DNA from: Chryseobacterium sp. ISL-80
Lineage (GTDB): Bacteria > Bacillota > Bacilli > Bacillales > Cytobacillaceae
DNA length: 53,502 nt
NCBI GenBank assembly: GCA_018613055.1
Contig: JAGGQZ010000001.1
Location: forward strand, 264,235 to 317,736
Direction of reading: 5' to 3'
Every line of letters begins with the position of its first letter. The first letter of the stretch is position 1. The notes beneath the pieces are model-generated. The model was not told where the DNA came from and ran no database searches. It worked only from the letters and a program-made list of their open reading frames with translations. Below are positions 16,879-27,303 of this stretch, piece by piece. The position numbers and the translations under genes were made by a program.

Positions 16879-17482
16879 CCATGAGATTGTCAGGGATGGA
16901 TTGAGCATGCTTCTCCAACAATCATTTTGCATTGATGGAAGGATCTGTGCCTGTGATGGTTATGAGGCTGTAAAAGCTGCAGAAAATTTTCCCGCAGACC
17001 TCGTACTGCTAGACCTTTCGATGCCTGGCGGATTGGATGGTATGTCAACTCTGGTAAGATTAAGAAAATTGCTGCCGGCGGCCAAGATTGTCATCTTCTC
17101 GATGCACGATGATATCGGCTACCAGAAGAAAGCGTATGAGGCAGGAGCTGACGGCTTTTTAATCAAACAGTTGAAACGGGATGATCTCATCCAGTCCCTT
17201 GATCAGATTTTGGCAAACCAGAAGGTATTCGATACGCATGTTTGGGAAGAAGGTTCAGTAGAAGATCATTTTAATCTGGTCGACCTCCCGATAACCAAAC
17301 GCGAAAAAGAAGTTTTCGTCCTGACTGTTAAAGGATATTCACAAAAAGATATTGCAGAAAGGCTTGACATTTCAGTGAAAACCGTAGAAAACCACCGGCA
17401 GAAAATCGGTGAGAAGCTCGGTACCCACAAGCGTTATGAATGGGTAGAAACCGCCAGGAAATACAATGTATTCTACTCTTAA
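16856..17482 (+). CDS. NarL/LuxR-family response regulator
   Basis: The 208-residue regulator has a receiver domain (acidic pair in IIDDHEIVRDG, phosphoacceptor aspartate in LVLLDLSMPGG, switch serine in IFSMHDD, lysine in FLIKQL). The LuxR-type helix-turn-helix follows (ITKREKEVF, KGYSQKDIAERLDISVKTVE). The GTG start at 16856 lies inside the kinase gene behind GGGAGAGAGGG. It is the cognate partner of that kinase. By analogy with LnrK (YfiK) it probably activates the ABC exporter operon starting 150 bp downstream; no operator could be assigned by eye. Confidence 0.92.
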   Translation: MNLMIIDDHEIVRDGLSMLLQQSFCIDGRICACDGYEAVKAAENFPADLVLLDLSMPGGLDGMSTLVRLRKLLPAAKIVIFSMHDDIGYQKKAYEAGADGFLIKQLKRDDLIQSLDQILANQKVFDTHVWEEGSVEDHFNLVDLPITKREKEVFVLTVKGYSQKDIAERLDISVKTVENHRQKIGEKLGTHKRYEWVETARKYNVFYS

Positions 17483-17483
17483 C

Positions 17484-17513
17484 AACAGGGCGTATAACTG
17501 TCCTGTTTTTTAT
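17484..17513 (+). terminator. Terminator-like hairpin between regulator and exporter genes
   Basis: AACAGG and CCTGTT form a short stem with a 12-base loop, then TTTTTATTT. The exporter genes therefore probably have their own promoter in 17514-17630. Confidence 0.6.
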
Positions 17514-17633
17514 TTATTCTCAAATACCTTAGAGATTTTTTTTGGAATGAATATATTTTTACTGGTAATTATTTCATGTCGGGATTTTTTTTGCGATAAT
17601 GGAAGAATAATAGTCCGAAAGCAGGTGTTTTTG

Positions 17634-18575
17634 TTGCAAGTACTTCAAGTTAATCAGGTAACCAAGAGATTCAAAGATTTTGAGGCTGTAAAAAATGTCT
17701 CTTTTTCTGTTAATAAGGGAGAATCATTTGGTCTGCTTGGCCCTAATGGCGCCGGTAAGACAACGACAATCCAAATGGTATCCGGACTGTTTCCTCCAAG
17801 TTCAGGAAGCATCGAGATTGCTGGGATTGATATGATCAGGCAGCCCAAAAGAGGACAGGGACTCTTAGGGATCGTTCCGCAGGAAATTGCTCTTTATCAG
17901 ACAATGAGTGCAAGGGAAAACCTTGCTTTCTGGGGGAGGATGTACGGTTTAAGGGGACATAACCTGCAAAAGAGGATCAACGATGTGCTGGAAATCATCG
18001 GACTGGCTGATCGGGCAAAGGAAAAGGTTGCGACTTTTTCTGGAGGAATGAAGCGGAGAGTCAATATTGGAGCTGCCATTTTACATAATCCTGAATTATT
18101 GATCATGGATGAGCCTACTGTAGGGATCGATCCCCAATCCCGGAGCCACATTCTTGAAACAGTAAAAAAGCTTAATCAAGCAGGGATGACTGTCATTTAT
18201 ACAAGTCATTATATGGAGGAAGTCGAGTACCTTTGTGAAAAGATTGGCATTATGGACAATGGAGAATTCATCACTTCAGGAACCATTTCTGAATTAAGGG
18301 AGACAATCGGTGATCGGTCTCGGATTGTGATGAATTTTTCGGAAGCGCACGAACCAGGGAACATAAAGAAGGCCCTGAGTCCGTTAGTGCCTGAAGAGGA
18401 TTTGGCTATCCAAGATGGTGAACTTGCCATCTTCCATAATGAACCGCAAAAGGTCTTGAGTGAATTGATTCAGACAGTAACTGGAGCTGGATTCGATATC
18501 ACATCTGTTGAAATCGTTGAACCGAATCTTGAAAGTGTCTTCCTCCATTTGACTGGACGAAGCTTAAGGGACTGA
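17634..18575 (+). CDS. ABC-2 type exporter, ATP-binding protein (LnrL/YfiL-like)
   Basis: The 313-residue ATPase has Walker A GPNGAGKTTT, the signature FSGGMKRRVNIG, Walker B LLIMDEPTVGID, the H-loop YTSHYMEEV, and a C-terminal extension of about 80 residues typical of drug/lantibiotic ABC-2 exporters. The start is taken as TTG 17634, 6 bases after AGGTG, giving the usual N-terminus MQVLQVNQVTKRF; GTG 17625 or TTG 17631 are alternatives. It forms an operon with two permeases. Gene order kinase-regulator-ATPase-permease-permease equals lnrJKLMN of B. subtilis, which exports linearmycin-type polyenes. Substrate here unknown. Confidence 0.92.
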   Translation: MQVLQVNQVTKRFKDFEAVKNVSFSVNKGESFGLLGPNGAGKTTTIQMVSGLFPPSSGSIEIAGIDMIRQPKRGQGLLGIVPQEIALYQTMSARENLAFWGRMYGLRGHNLQKRINDVLEIIGLADRAKEKVATFSGGMKRRVNIGAAILHNPELLIMDEPTVGIDPQSRSHILETVKKLNQAGMTVIYTSHYMEEVEYLCEKIGIMDNGEFITSGTISELRETIGDRSRIVMNFSEAHEPGNIKKALSPLVPEEDLAIQDGELAIFHNEPQKVLSELIQTVTGAGFDITSVEIVEPNLESVFLHLTGRSLRD

Positions 18576-18588
18576 GGGGGGGATTATC

Positions 18589-19779
18589 ATGGGATTTTGG
18601 TGGCTGGCATTGAAGGATGCGCTCCTGATTGGAAGAGATAAAAAAGCGTTGCTGACACTTATTTTCATGCCGATTTTATTAATTGGTATTCTTGGTGCAG
18701 CCTTCGGCAATATGATGGGAAAAGATGATGAAGCTCCCATTAAAAAATTCAAGATTGGAATTGTCAATCTTGATGAAGGTGCTCTTGGCAAGGTATTAGA
18801 GGAAGAAGTCTTTATGGAAGGACTGCCAGATCTTATTTCTGCTGAGGAAATGGGCGAAGACGAACTAAAAGATCAATTAAAACAGCAGGCCATCTCCGTG
18901 GGTGTCATTCTTCCACGAAATTTTTCGGATTATATTATTTTAGGTGAACAATCAAAAGTTCGAATCATCTCCATTCCATCTGCTTCGATTCAGTCATCGA
19001 TCGTTGAAAGCGTGGTGCTGCAATTTGCGCAGGGTGCTGCCGTAAATGTGGCAGCGATAAAGGTTGCGGGTCCGCCAGACCCTGGTAAGTCTGTTTCTGC
19101 ATTTGCCACGTCTGCCATTCCAGCCTTTGACCTTGTCGAAGAGGTAGCAGTGAAGCAGGAACAGAAGCCTGTAGGGTCGTTCCAGTATTATGCAGCAGGA
19201 ATGGGAGTGATGTTCCTGCTTATGACTGTTATTACGGGTGTAAGCACAATGATTGAAGAAAAGGAACAAGATGTTTTTAATCGTCTGCTAATCACCAAGT
19301 TGACCAATACTGATTACCTTTTAGGCAAATTCGTCGGTTTACTGTTCCTGTCCTCAATCCAATTTTTCATCATCATCATCGGAACAAGATACCTGTACGG
19401 CGTTGATTGGGGAAATTCAATGTTGGCTGTCATGGTAGTTGGCCTGTCTTTCGTTTTTAGCGTATGCGGTCTTGGAGTCCTTCTGGGCACGCTTGTGAAA
19501 ACAGAGAAAACGTTCAATGCGGCTGGTATGCTTGGCACGCAGATCATGGCGGCTGTTGGGGGAAGCATGGTCCCGTTATATGTTTTTCCGGAGTGGATGA
19601 ACTCAGTCGTGAAAATCCTTCCTAATGCCCTTGCACTCCAGACGTTCCTTGATCTGATGACCGGAGCAGACTTGTGGCAAGTATTGGTGGAAGCGGGTAT
19701 TTTAATCGCCATAGGGATTGGTTCGCTTGTACTTGCGTTTGCATCCCTTTCTGTAAAAAGGAGGGCTTCACATGCTTAA
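18589..19779 (+). CDS. ABC-2 type exporter permease (LnrM-like)
   Basis: The 396-residue protein has one N-terminal membrane helix, a large extracytoplasmic domain (about 45-200) and a bundle of five C-terminal helices with the ABC-2 signature region MIEEKEQDVFNRLLITKLTN. It would pair with the next permease to form the exporter channel. RBS GAGGGGGG precedes the ATG. It overlaps the next gene by 8 bases, showing translational coupling. Confidence 0.9.
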   Translation: MGFWWLALKDALLIGRDKKALLTLIFMPILLIGILGAAFGNMMGKDDEAPIKKFKIGIVNLDEGALGKVLEEEVFMEGLPDLISAEEMGEDELKDQLKQQAISVGVILPRNFSDYIILGEQSKVRIISIPSASIQSSIVESVVLQFAQGAAVNVAAIKVAGPPDPGKSVSAFATSAIPAFDLVEEVAVKQEQKPVGSFQYYAAGMGVMFLLMTVITGVSTMIEEKEQDVFNRLLITKLTNTDYLLGKFVGLLFLSSIQFFIIIIGTRYLYGVDWGNSMLAVMVVGLSFVFSVCGLGVLLGTLVKTEKTFNAAGMLGTQIMAAVGGSMVPLYVFPEWMNSVVKILPNALALQTFLDLMTGADLWQVLVEAGILIAIGIGSLVLAFASLSVKRRASHA

Positions 19780-20905
19780 AGTATTCTCCATTGCGGTTTT
19801 ACATCTGAAAACAATGTTCAAAACACCTTCTGCCATCATTTTGATGTTTGTCATACCAATAATGTTCAGCTTGATTTTTGGCGGAATTGGCTCAGGTGGA
19901 TCCTCTGAAAATAATAAGCCAGTAGTCATGGTCGTAGAATCAAAAGAAGATTCAGATGGCTCCATCATGAAGCTCTTATCCTCTAACAGCCAGTACAAAT
20001 GGCAGCGGGCTAGTGAAAAAGCAGCAAGAGATTCGGTCGAAAACCAGAAAGCAATCGCAGCAGTGGTCATGGCTGAATCAATGATAGGAAATTATGAACA
20101 GGAAAAACCGCTTTTTCAAATGATTGTCCAAAGAAAAACCCAAGAGTATCTTTCTTTGAACAATTATGTCAAAGGAGTCGGAAGGACAGTTGGACAGTCA
20201 TTAGAAGTCAACGCGGCACAAGGCAATGAAAAAGCTTTTGATATGATCGGCGAAGTGGCAGCAAAGGAACCGATCGGAGTGAACAGGCAAATAGCCAAAA
20301 AAGAACAATCAGAATCAGAATCTGTGGGCATGCTGGCGATTGGCTTTACGATCATGTTCATGATGTTTGGCATTTCAGGAGCTGCATCGGCCATCCTTGA
20401 TGAAAGAATCGGCGGGACCTGGCAGCGGCTGCTCACTTCTCCTGCTTCCAAAGCCCAGGTGATGGCAGGATATTTAATTTCTTATTTCTTGATGGGAGCT
20501 ATTCAATTATCCGTCCTGATGGCGGTGATGAACCTGATTTATGGTTCATCATGGGGAAATCTCGTTTATTTCGCTCCTTTTGCGGCACTGGTAATCATAA
20601 CGATTGTTGGCTTTGGCCTAATGATGGCTGGCATCGTGAAAACAAGACAACAGTCTGGGGCACTAAGTGCGGTGCTGATTGTCAGTACGTGTATGCTTGG
20701 CGGAGTCTATTGGCCGATCGAAATCGTACCAGAGTTCATGCAGCAGATTGCTAAAGCAGTGCCTCAGAGCTGGATGATTACAGGATTTCGGGAAATTGTC
20801 AGTGGAAGCCTTTATACCCCTGCAATCGTCAACTCTACACTAGTACTGCTCGCTTTCAGTACGATTTTTTTTACTATAGGCTTAAGGAAAATGAAATTTA
20901 GTTGA
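19772..20905 (+). CDS. ABC-2 type exporter permease (LnrN-like)
   Basis: The 377-residue permease has the same architecture as its upstream partner: a first helix, an outer domain from about 40 to 185, and a C-terminal membrane domain with the coupling helix ERIGGTWQRLLTSP. RBS AAAGGAGGG lies in the end of the previous gene. It is the last gene of the exporter operon and is followed by a terminator. The two permeases are clearly paralogous in layout but not near-identical, suggesting a heterodimer. Confidence 0.9.
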   Translation: MLKVFSIAVLHLKTMFKTPSAIILMFVIPIMFSLIFGGIGSGGSSENNKPVVMVVESKEDSDGSIMKLLSSNSQYKWQRASEKAARDSVENQKAIAAVVMAESMIGNYEQEKPLFQMIVQRKTQEYLSLNNYVKGVGRTVGQSLEVNAAQGNEKAFDMIGEVAAKEPIGVNRQIAKKEQSESESVGMLAIGFTIMFMMFGISGAASAILDERIGGTWQRLLTSPASKAQVMAGYLISYFLMGAIQLSVLMAVMNLIYGSSWGNLVYFAPFAALVIITIVGFGLMMAGIVKTRQQSGALSAVLIVSTCMLGGVYWPIEIVPEFMQQIAKAVPQSWMITGFREIVSGSLYTPAIVNSTLVLLAFSTIFFTIGLRKMKFS

Positions 20906-20907
20906 AG

Positions 20908-20942
20908 ATTGCCAGTCCATTTATGGGCTGGTAATTCTTTTT
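20908..20942 (+). terminator. Terminator after the exporter operon
   Basis: ATTGCCAG and CTGGTAAT with inner CC/GG form a stem (20908-20935), then TCTTTTT. In the gap before mutS a second stem CTTTCCT/AGGAAAG (21017-21042) has no T-run. Confidence 0.85.
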
Positions 20943-21164
20943 AAGTGGATTCTATCGAAAATTATATTTTGTCGAGTTATAATAGATATTTAGAGTAAGA
21001 GTCGAATCAGCGAGCCCTTTCCTTTGCCCGAAAACAGGAAAGAGCCGTGAAACGTTAAAAGAAGAGGTGCTGCACTGCCCTCAAATCAGAAATGTACATG
21101 ACACGGTAAAAGTGGAAAACCACTATAAATTAACAATAACGCAAAGTGAATTTTGGAGGATAAT

Positions 21165-23816
21165 ATGGCTGCATATACCCCTATGATCAAGCAATACCTG
21201 CAAGTGAAGGCAGATTACCAGGATGCCTTTTTATTTTTCCGTCTCGGAGATTTTTATGAAATGTTCTTTGAGGATGCGCTGAAGGCATCCCAGGAGCTTG
21301 AAATCACACTTACCAGCAGAGAGGGCGGCGGTGAGGAACGGATCCCGATGTGCGGAGTTCCCTACCATTCTGCTCCTAACTATATCGAACAGTTGATAAA
21401 CAGAGGCTATAAAGTGGCCATCTGTGAACAAACGGAAGACCCGAAGACAGCCAAAGGCGTTGTAAAGCGTGAAGTGGTCCAGTTGATTACACCCGGAACA
21501 GTGATGGAAGGGCGAGGGCTTCTGGAAAAAGAGAATAACTTCATTGCCACTGTATCTGTATTTTCTAATAATCAGTACGGTTTTGCCTGCAGTGACCTTT
21601 CAACAGGAGAAAGCAGGGCTACATTGATTAAAGGGAGTATTGATGAGCTGGTCAACGAATTATCGATGTCAGGAGCAAAGGAAGTAGTCATTGAAAGCAC
21701 ACTTTCGCCGGAGATCCAGAAAAAGCTCAAGGAACGCTCCATTCTGGCCCTTTCAATAGAGGATAACAGCGAAGTAAATGAGAGTTTTTCAGATTTGTTC
21801 GCGGAACTGGATAATGAGGAACTGATCACCACTGCTTCAAGATTGTTTAATTATCTGTACCGAACGCAAAAGCGAAGCCTTGACCATTTGCAAAAAGTTT
21901 CGGTTTACCATGTCCAGCAATATATGAAGATTGATTATTTTTCCAAGCGGAATTTAGAGCTGACTGAAACAATCCGCTCCACAGCGAAAAAAGGGACGCT
22001 TTTGTGGCTGCTGGATGAGACGATGACAGCAATGGGCGGAAGGATGCTGAAGCAATGGATCAACAGGCCGCTGATTGACAAGTCTGAAATCGGCCGCCGG
22101 CAGGAGCTGGTCCAATTATTCGTAGGCCAGTTTTTCGAACGACAGGAATTACGGGAAAAATTAAAGGATGTATATGACCTGGAACGTCTGGCAGGCCGCG
22201 TTGCTTTTGGCAATTTGAATCCAAGAGACTTGATGCAGCTGAAGAGATCATTGCTGCAGGTGCCTGTGCTCAAAGATCTACTGGAGAATCTCTCCCATGA
22301 TGAAGCAGCCAGGATGGCAGAGAGGCTCGATCCTTGTGAGGAAGCTGCCGATTTACTTGAACAGGCAATTGTGGAAAATCCTCCTATCTCTGTAAAAGAG
22401 GGCAATATCATTCGTGACGGATATGACCAGCAGCTGGACCAATATCGTGATGCCAGCCGCAATGGGAAGACATGGATTGCGATGCTTGAGCGCGAGGAGC
22501 GGGAAAAGACTGGTATCAAATCGCTAAAGGTTGGCTATAACCGGGTGTTTGGCTACTATATTGAAGTGACCAGAGCTAATTTGCATTTGCTGCAGGAAGG
22601 ACAGTATGAAAGAAAGCAGACTCTTTCCAATGCAGAGCGTTTCATCACTCCTGAGCTGAAGGAAAAGGAAGAACTGATCCTTGCTGCCGAGGAAAAAAGC
22701 GTCGAGCTTGAGTACCAGCTATTTACCGGCATCCGCGAGACAATCAAAGAATATATTCCGAGATTGCAGGGCCTTGCAAAGGCGCTCAGTGAACTGGATG
22801 TCCTGCTAGGCTTCGCAGAGCTTAGTGAACAAAGACATTATGCCAGACCGGTATTCTCGGCTGACGGTAGAATACACTTGAAGGATGGACGCCATCCCGT
22901 GGTCGAAAAGGTGATGGACGCTCAGGAATATGTACCGAATGACTGCTATATGGACAATGAACGCGAAGTCCTGTTGATTACAGGTCCGAATATGTCTGGT
23001 AAAAGTACTTATATGCGCCAGGTTGCATTGACCGCCATCATGGCTCAAATTGGCTGTTTCGTTCCTGCTGAAGAGGCTGAGCTGCCAATTTTCGACCAGG
23101 TGTTCACCAGAATCGGGGCGGCTGACGATCTTGTTTCAGGTCAAAGTACATTCATGGTTGAAATGCTCGAGGCGAGGAACGCGATTATCAATGCCTCCGG
23201 CGACAGCCTGATCCTATTCGATGAGATCGGACGGGGGACCTCGACTTATGATGGTATGGCTCTCGCCCAGGCAATGATTGAATACATCCATGACAAAATT
23301 GGCGCGAAAACATTGTTCTCTACCCATTATCATGAATTGACCACCCTGGAAAAGGAATTGCATAAATTGAAAAATGTCCATGTCAGCGCAGTGGAACAAA
23401 ACGGCAAGGTCGTCTTCCTTCATAAAATCAGGGAAGGCGCTGCGGATAAAAGTTATGGTATCCACGTTGCTCAGCTAGCTGAGTTGCCGCCGGAACTAAT
23501 TGAACGTGCTGCGGAAATCCTGCAGTTCCTTGAGCAGACGGATAACCAGATTTCCGGTGATATGGACTTTAAGAAGAGCCTGGATACCATTAGGGCATCT
23601 GCGGAAGAAGATCTGAGTGTGCTTCAGGCAAGGGAAACAGCAGCTGCGGCACAACTGTCATTTTTCGATGAAGATCCCGGACAACAAAAAACCAATAAGA
23701 CAAGCAAGAAAGAAAAGCAAGTCCTCGATCAATTGAGTGGACTTGAAATTCTCGATATGACACCATTACAGGCGATGAATACGCTCTATGAATTGCAAAA
23801 AAAGCTTCGTAAGTAA
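21165..23816 (+). CDS. mutS: DNA mismatch repair protein MutS
   Basis: MutS recognises base mismatches and small loops in DNA and recruits MutL. The 883-residue protein has the mismatch-reading motif near the N-terminus ([17 protein letters not shown], with the Phe-x-Glu of GDFYEMF), connector, core and clamp domains, and the ATPase with Walker [10 protein letters not shown], Walker [13 protein letters not shown] and the STHYHELT loop. It is slightly longer than usual because of a lysine-rich linker near the C-terminus. ATG 21165 is chosen because GGAGGA lies 5 bases before it and [12 protein letters not shown] matches relatives. mutL follows, so mismatch repair is one operon. Confidence 0.98.
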   Translation: MAAYTPMIKQYLQVKADYQDAFLFFRLGDFYEMFFEDALKASQELEITLTSREGGGEERIPMCGVPYHSAPNYIEQLINRGYKVAICEQTEDPKTAKGVVKREVVQLITPGTVMEGRGLLEKENNFIATVSVFSNNQYGFACSDLSTGESRATLIKGSIDELVNELSMSGAKEVVIESTLSPEIQKKLKERSILALSIEDNSEVNESFSDLFAELDNEELITTASRLFNYLYRTQKRSLDHLQKVSVYHVQQYMKIDYFSKRNLELTETIRSTAKKGTLLWLLDETMTAMGGRMLKQWINRPLIDKSEIGRRQELVQLFVGQFFERQELREKLKDVYDLERLAGRVAFGNLNPRDLMQLKRSLLQVPVLKDLLENLSHDEAARMAERLDPCEEAADLLEQAIVENPPISVKEGNIIRDGYDQQLDQYRDASRNGKTWIAMLEREEREKTGIKSLKVGYNRVFGYYIEVTRANLHLLQEGQYERKQTLSNAERFITPELKEKEELILAAEEKSVELEYQLFTGIRETIKEYIPRLQGLAKALSELDVLLGFAELSEQRHYARPVFSADGRIHLKDGRHPVVEKVMDAQEYVPNDCYMDNEREVLLITGPNMSGKSTYMRQVALTAIMAQIGCFVPAEEAELPIFDQVFTRIGAADDLVSGQSTFMVEMLEARNAIINASGDSLILFDEIGRGTSTYDGMALAQAMIEYIHDKIGAKTLFSTHYHELTTLEKELHKLKNVHVSAVEQNGKVVFLHKIREGAADKSYGIHVAQLAELPPELIERAAEILQFLEQTDNQISGDMDFKKSLDTIRASAEEDLSVLQARETAAAAQLSFFDEDPGQQKTNKTSKKEKQVLDQLSGLEILDMTPLQAMNTLYELQKKLRK

Positions 23817-23887
23817 TGAACAATAAATGATTTTAAAAACCGAACGATCAGGTTACTCCTGATTTCATGATTGCTGGAGGTGAAGAA

Positions 23888-25816
23888 ATGGGAAAGATCA
23901 TGCAGCTCGATGATGCACTATCGAATAAAATCGCTGCCGGTGAAGTAGTTGAACGTCCCGCTTCCGTTGTAAAAGAGTTGCTCGAGAACGCAATCGACGC
24001 CAACAGTACTGTAATTGAAATCGATTTGGAAGAAGCAGGACTTGCGAGGATCCGTATAACAGATAATGGCGATGGCATCGATGAAGAGGATGTTCTTATC
24101 GCCTTTCAAAGACATGCTACCAGTAAAATCAAGAATGAAAACGACTTGTTCCGGATCAGGACGCTTGGGTTCAGGGGAGAGGCATTGCCAAGTATCGCCT
24201 CTGTTTCAAGGCTTGAAATGAAGACATCGACCGGATTGGAAGGCAATAAAGTGTTGATTGAAGGCGGCAAAGTACAATCGATAGAGAAAGCAGACAGCCG
24301 AAAAGGAACGGATATCAGTATCTCTGACCTGTTTTTCAACACACCTGCACGCCTTAAATATATGAAGACCATCCATACTGAGCTCGGCAATATCACAGAT
24401 GTCGTGAATCGCCTGGCACTCGCGAATCCGAATATTTCATTCAGGCTTGTCCATAATGGACGCCAGCTATTGAAGACGACCGGGAATGGAGACGTCCGGC
24501 AGGTACTCGCTGCTATTTATGGCATCAATATGGTCAAATCCATGATCCCCATTTCCGGGGAATCATTGGATTATAAGATAAGCGGCTATATTTCGATGCC
24601 TGAGATTACCAGGGCTTCAAGAAACTATATATCGACGATGATCAATGGACGTTTTATCAAGAACTATGCGCTGGTGAAGGCAATCCAGGAAGGGTATCAT
24701 ACCCTGCTCCCGATTGGCCGCTATCCGGTTGTCCTGCTGAACATCGAAATGGACCCGCTGCTCATTGACGTGAACGTCCATCCTTCAAAAATGGAAGTAC
24801 GATTGAGCAAGGAACAGGAACTTAATCATCTAGTGTCCAGTGTCATCAAGGATGCATTCAAGACGAAAGAGCTGATTCCAGCAGGGTTTGTTGCACAGAA
24901 AAAGGAAAAGCCCCAATCGGAACAAACCTTTATGGAACTTGACCACATGGACCATCCTGCTAACCGGCCGGCTAATGGGCAAACTCCTGTGGCCAGCAAA
25001 CCTTTCGTCGAGGAAAAAGCAGCCGAACTGAGCGAGCGCTACCAAGCAGCAGGACAGCAGGAATTTCCTAAAACCGAGCTGCCAAACTGGCAAAAAGCCT
25101 TCGCAGCCCAGGAGCCGTTCATGGACACGAAGTTTAATTCCCAGGAAGAACATCAAGATGTTCAAATCACAAACGTGGTTGAAAATGAGGACTCTATGGA
25201 AGAGGAAGAATCTCCATTACAGGTATCTGCACCCCGGGTTCCTCCTTTATATCCAATCGGACAGATGCACGGAACTTATATACTTGCCCAGAATGACCGC
25301 GGCTTATATATCATTGACCAGCATGCTGCCCAGGAACGGATCAAATATGAATATTTCAGGGACAAAGTTGGCCAGGTGGCGACTGAGCTGCAGGAAATGC
25401 TTGTGCCAATCACCCTTGAATATTCTGCCGATGAATGCATCAAGATCAGCGAATATCAGCATGAGCTTGAGAAGGTCGGTGTATTCCTGGAGCCATTTGG
25501 CTACAACAGTTTCATCGTCCGCTCGCACCCTCAGTGGCTTCCTCGCGGCGAGGAAAAAGAGCTGATTGAAGACATGATTGAACAGCTTTTGCTGATGAAA
25601 AAGGTGGATATTAAAAAGCTGAGGGAAGAAGCAGCGATCATGATGAGCTGCAAAGCATCGATCAAAGCGAATCATCACTTGCGGATGGACGAAATTCAGG
25701 CTTTGCTGGATGAACTCCGCCGCTCGTCTGATCCATTCACATGCCCGCATGGCAGACCCATCATCGTCCATTATTCAACCTATGAAATGGAGAAAATGTT
25801 CAAAAGAGTGATGTAA
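23888..25816 (+). CDS. mutL: DNA mismatch repair protein MutL
   Basis: MutL links mismatch recognition to strand cutting. The 642-residue protein has the GHKL ATPase domain ([40 protein letters not shown]), a long acidic and glutamine-rich linker (350-450), and the C-terminal dimerisation/endonuclease domain with [12 protein letters not shown], the metal motif of the endonuclease form found in bacteria without MutH. It also has [12 protein letters not shown] and CPHGRP. ATG 23888 is chosen because GGAGGTGAA precedes it; an in-frame ATG 21 bp upstream lacks a site. Confidence 0.98.
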   Translation: MGKIMQLDDALSNKIAAGEVVERPASVVKELLENAIDANSTVIEIDLEEAGLARIRITDNGDGIDEEDVLIAFQRHATSKIKNENDLFRIRTLGFRGEALPSIASVSRLEMKTSTGLEGNKVLIEGGKVQSIEKADSRKGTDISISDLFFNTPARLKYMKTIHTELGNITDVVNRLALANPNISFRLVHNGRQLLKTTGNGDVRQVLAAIYGINMVKSMIPISGESLDYKISGYISMPEITRASRNYISTMINGRFIKNYALVKAIQEGYHTLLPIGRYPVVLLNIEMDPLLIDVNVHPSKMEVRLSKEQELNHLVSSVIKDAFKTKELIPAGFVAQKKEKPQSEQTFMELDHMDHPANRPANGQTPVASKPFVEEKAAELSERYQAAGQQEFPKTELPNWQKAFAAQEPFMDTKFNSQEEHQDVQITNVVENEDSMEEEESPLQVSAPRVPPLYPIGQMHGTYILAQNDRGLYIIDQHAAQERIKYEYFRDKVGQVATELQEMLVPITLEYSADECIKISEYQHELEKVGVFLEPFGYNSFIVRSHPQWLPRGEEKELIEDMIEQLLLMKKVDIKKLREEAAIMMSCKASIKANHHLRMDEIQALLDELRRSSDPFTCPHGRPIIVHYSTYEMEKMFKRVM

Positions 25817-25823
25817 GATGTGA

Positions 25824-25857
25824 AACAGTGTTTCCTAAAAGGAGACACTGTTTTTTA
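25824..25857 (+). terminator. Terminator after mutL
   Basis: AACAGTGT-TTCC and GGAGACACTGTT pair around TAAAA, then T-run. Confidence 0.93.
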
Positions 25858-25918
25858 CATCTCAGGGATAGAAGATTTTTCACCTTTAGGATAAAAATGC
25901 TTTAAGAAACGCATGTAA

Positions 25919-25936
25919 TAGTGTAAATTTACACTA
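25919..25936. promoter_or_regulatory. Perfect 18-bp palindrome upstream of a membrane-protein gene
   Basis: TAGTGTAAATTTACACTA is fully self-complementary without a loop, about 70 bp before the next start codon. Its size and symmetry fit a dimeric repressor operator (TetR, MarR or Fur-like families). No -35/-10 pair around it is convincing and no regulator gene is adjacent. Confidence 0.5.
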
Positions 25937-26007
25937 ATAGAAATATATTTCGAAATTATCATCCAACCCAGTTGATTTTTATATGATAAAAGAAAGGGGG
26001 AGATTCA

Positions 26008-26454
26008 TTGGTGGTGTTTTCGTTATTAATTACAATCATGCCGATCGTGGTACTGGTTTTTATTGTAGCTTTTGCAGTGAAAAATAAGGAGCAGGGGGGA
26101 GAAAAAGTGGTTAGACATTTATACACTTATCTAGTTTTATTTGCCACATTAATGATGGTCATAGGCGGAGGGGTGTCAATTTTCATGGCAGCAGCAGATC
26201 TTGCTAGCCCGACAGGCTATTATCAAAGTTTTACAGAATATAAGCAAATGACGATAGCTGGTAAAATAGAAGGTTCGAAAACGGAAATAAGCGAAGAAGA
26301 AATGCGGAGTAATTATGAAGTTTATGTAAAAGAGGAACAAAAGCGGGAAAAAAACAGGGCAGTCAATCAAATTATCAAGAGTCTTGGTTTTATTGTCATT
26401 CCGCTTCCGGTTTTCCTTTATTTCAACAGGCTTAGGAAGCAGCAATCAGAGTGA
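26008..26454 (+). CDS. Hypothetical membrane protein (three membrane helices)
   Basis: The 148-residue product has a hydrophobic N-terminal helix (about 3-25), a second (about 42-64), a charged glutamate/lysine-rich loop (75-125), and a third near the C-terminus (LGFIVIPLPVFLYF). I do not recognise a family. The start is TTG 26008, directly followed by GTG, 8 bases after AAAGGGGGAG; either could be used. It lies downstream of a perfect palindrome and ends before a terminator, so it is a single-gene unit. Confidence 0.65.
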   Translation: MVVFSLLITIMPIVVLVFIVAFAVKNKEQGGEKVVRHLYTYLVLFATLMMVIGGGVSIFMAAADLASPTGYYQSFTEYKQMTIAGKIEGSKTEISEEEMRSNYEVYVKEEQKREKNRAVNQIIKSLGFIVIPLPVFLYFNRLRKQQSE

Positions 26455-26462
26455 ACTTCCAG

Positions 26463-26492
26463 AAGGCACTGCATTTGGTGCCTTTTTTATTT
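26463..26492 (+). terminator. Terminator
   Basis: AAGGCAC and GTGCCTT stem around TGCATTTG, then T6. Confidence 0.88.
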
Positions 26493-26555
26493 TGTTAGAG
26501 GAATAAACCGCATTATAACGAATTTAGAAATCGAAAGTAGAAAGGTGGCGATCAT

Positions 26556-27074
26556 ATGTTAAAACGGCCAGATCTAGAAGAGTTTCCAGTATATATGAGG
26601 AGTTATGTTCAATTGATTCCAGAAGGAGACATAATCCAGATCCTCAACGGACAACTTGCATCAACGCACAAATTATTTTCCGTGGTTACAGAAGAGCAAG
26701 CTGATTACAGGTATGCGGAAGGAAAATGGACTTTATCAGAAGTATTGGGACATTTAACTGATACTGAAAGGATCATGAGCTACAGAATCCTACGTATTGC
26801 CCGTGGAGACAAGAGTCCATTGATGGGATTCGACGAAAATGAATATGTACAAGAAGCATCTTTTTACGAAAGAGCGATAGCTGAACTTCTGGAAGACTAT
26901 CAAAATGTTAGAAGATCAACGATCAGTTTGTTAAAAGGGCTGCCGCAAAAATCTTTACTGAATAAGGGCAATGCCAATGGATTTGAGGTATCGGTGGAAA
27001 CAATCGCTTATATGATTGCAGGGCATGAACTCCATCATCTAAAAATCATTCAACAAAAGTATTTAAGATATTAA
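26556..27074 (+). CDS. DinB-fold family protein (putative metal-dependent enzyme)
   Basis: The 172-residue four-helix protein has the DinB/YfiT metal pattern: a first histidine in KWTLSEVLGHLTDTER (about residue 71) and two more in MIAGHELHHLKII (about 155-159). Related proteins are thiol-S-transferases that use bacillithiol, or have no known role. RBS AAAGGTGGCG. Monocistronic. The stretch 27075-27255 has no supported gene; a short frame near 27168 ending in IAGQYK lacks an RBS. Confidence 0.85.
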   Translation: MLKRPDLEEFPVYMRSYVQLIPEGDIIQILNGQLASTHKLFSVVTEEQADYRYAEGKWTLSEVLGHLTDTERIMSYRILRIARGDKSPLMGFDENEYVQEASFYERAIAELLEDYQNVRRSTISLLKGLPQKSLLNKGNANGFEVSVETIAYMIAGHELHHLKIIQQKYLRY

Positions 27075-27255
27075 ATCATCCAAGTTTATAGAGATACTAT
27101 GGCTTCAAAAAGAAATCCTGGAGTTGCAAAGTTTTGAGCAGGACGTACAAAGAGACATATAGACTATATGAAAAAAGATTTCCGGTATGCTGAGGATCAA
27201 AGAAAAAAATTAATTGCGGGTCAATACAAATAACTCCCTTTTATAGATTGAATAT

Positions 27256-27288
27256 AAAAAGATCGCTAACTAAATAGCGATCTTTTTC
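27256..27288. terminator. Bidirectional terminator between the DinB-fold gene and mreBH
   Basis: AAAAAGATCGCTA pairs with TAGCGATCTTTTT over ACTAAA, giving A- and T-runs on both sides. It serves the two converging genes. Confidence 0.93.
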
Positions 27289-27303
27289 TCTGAAAGCTGA
27301 AAT

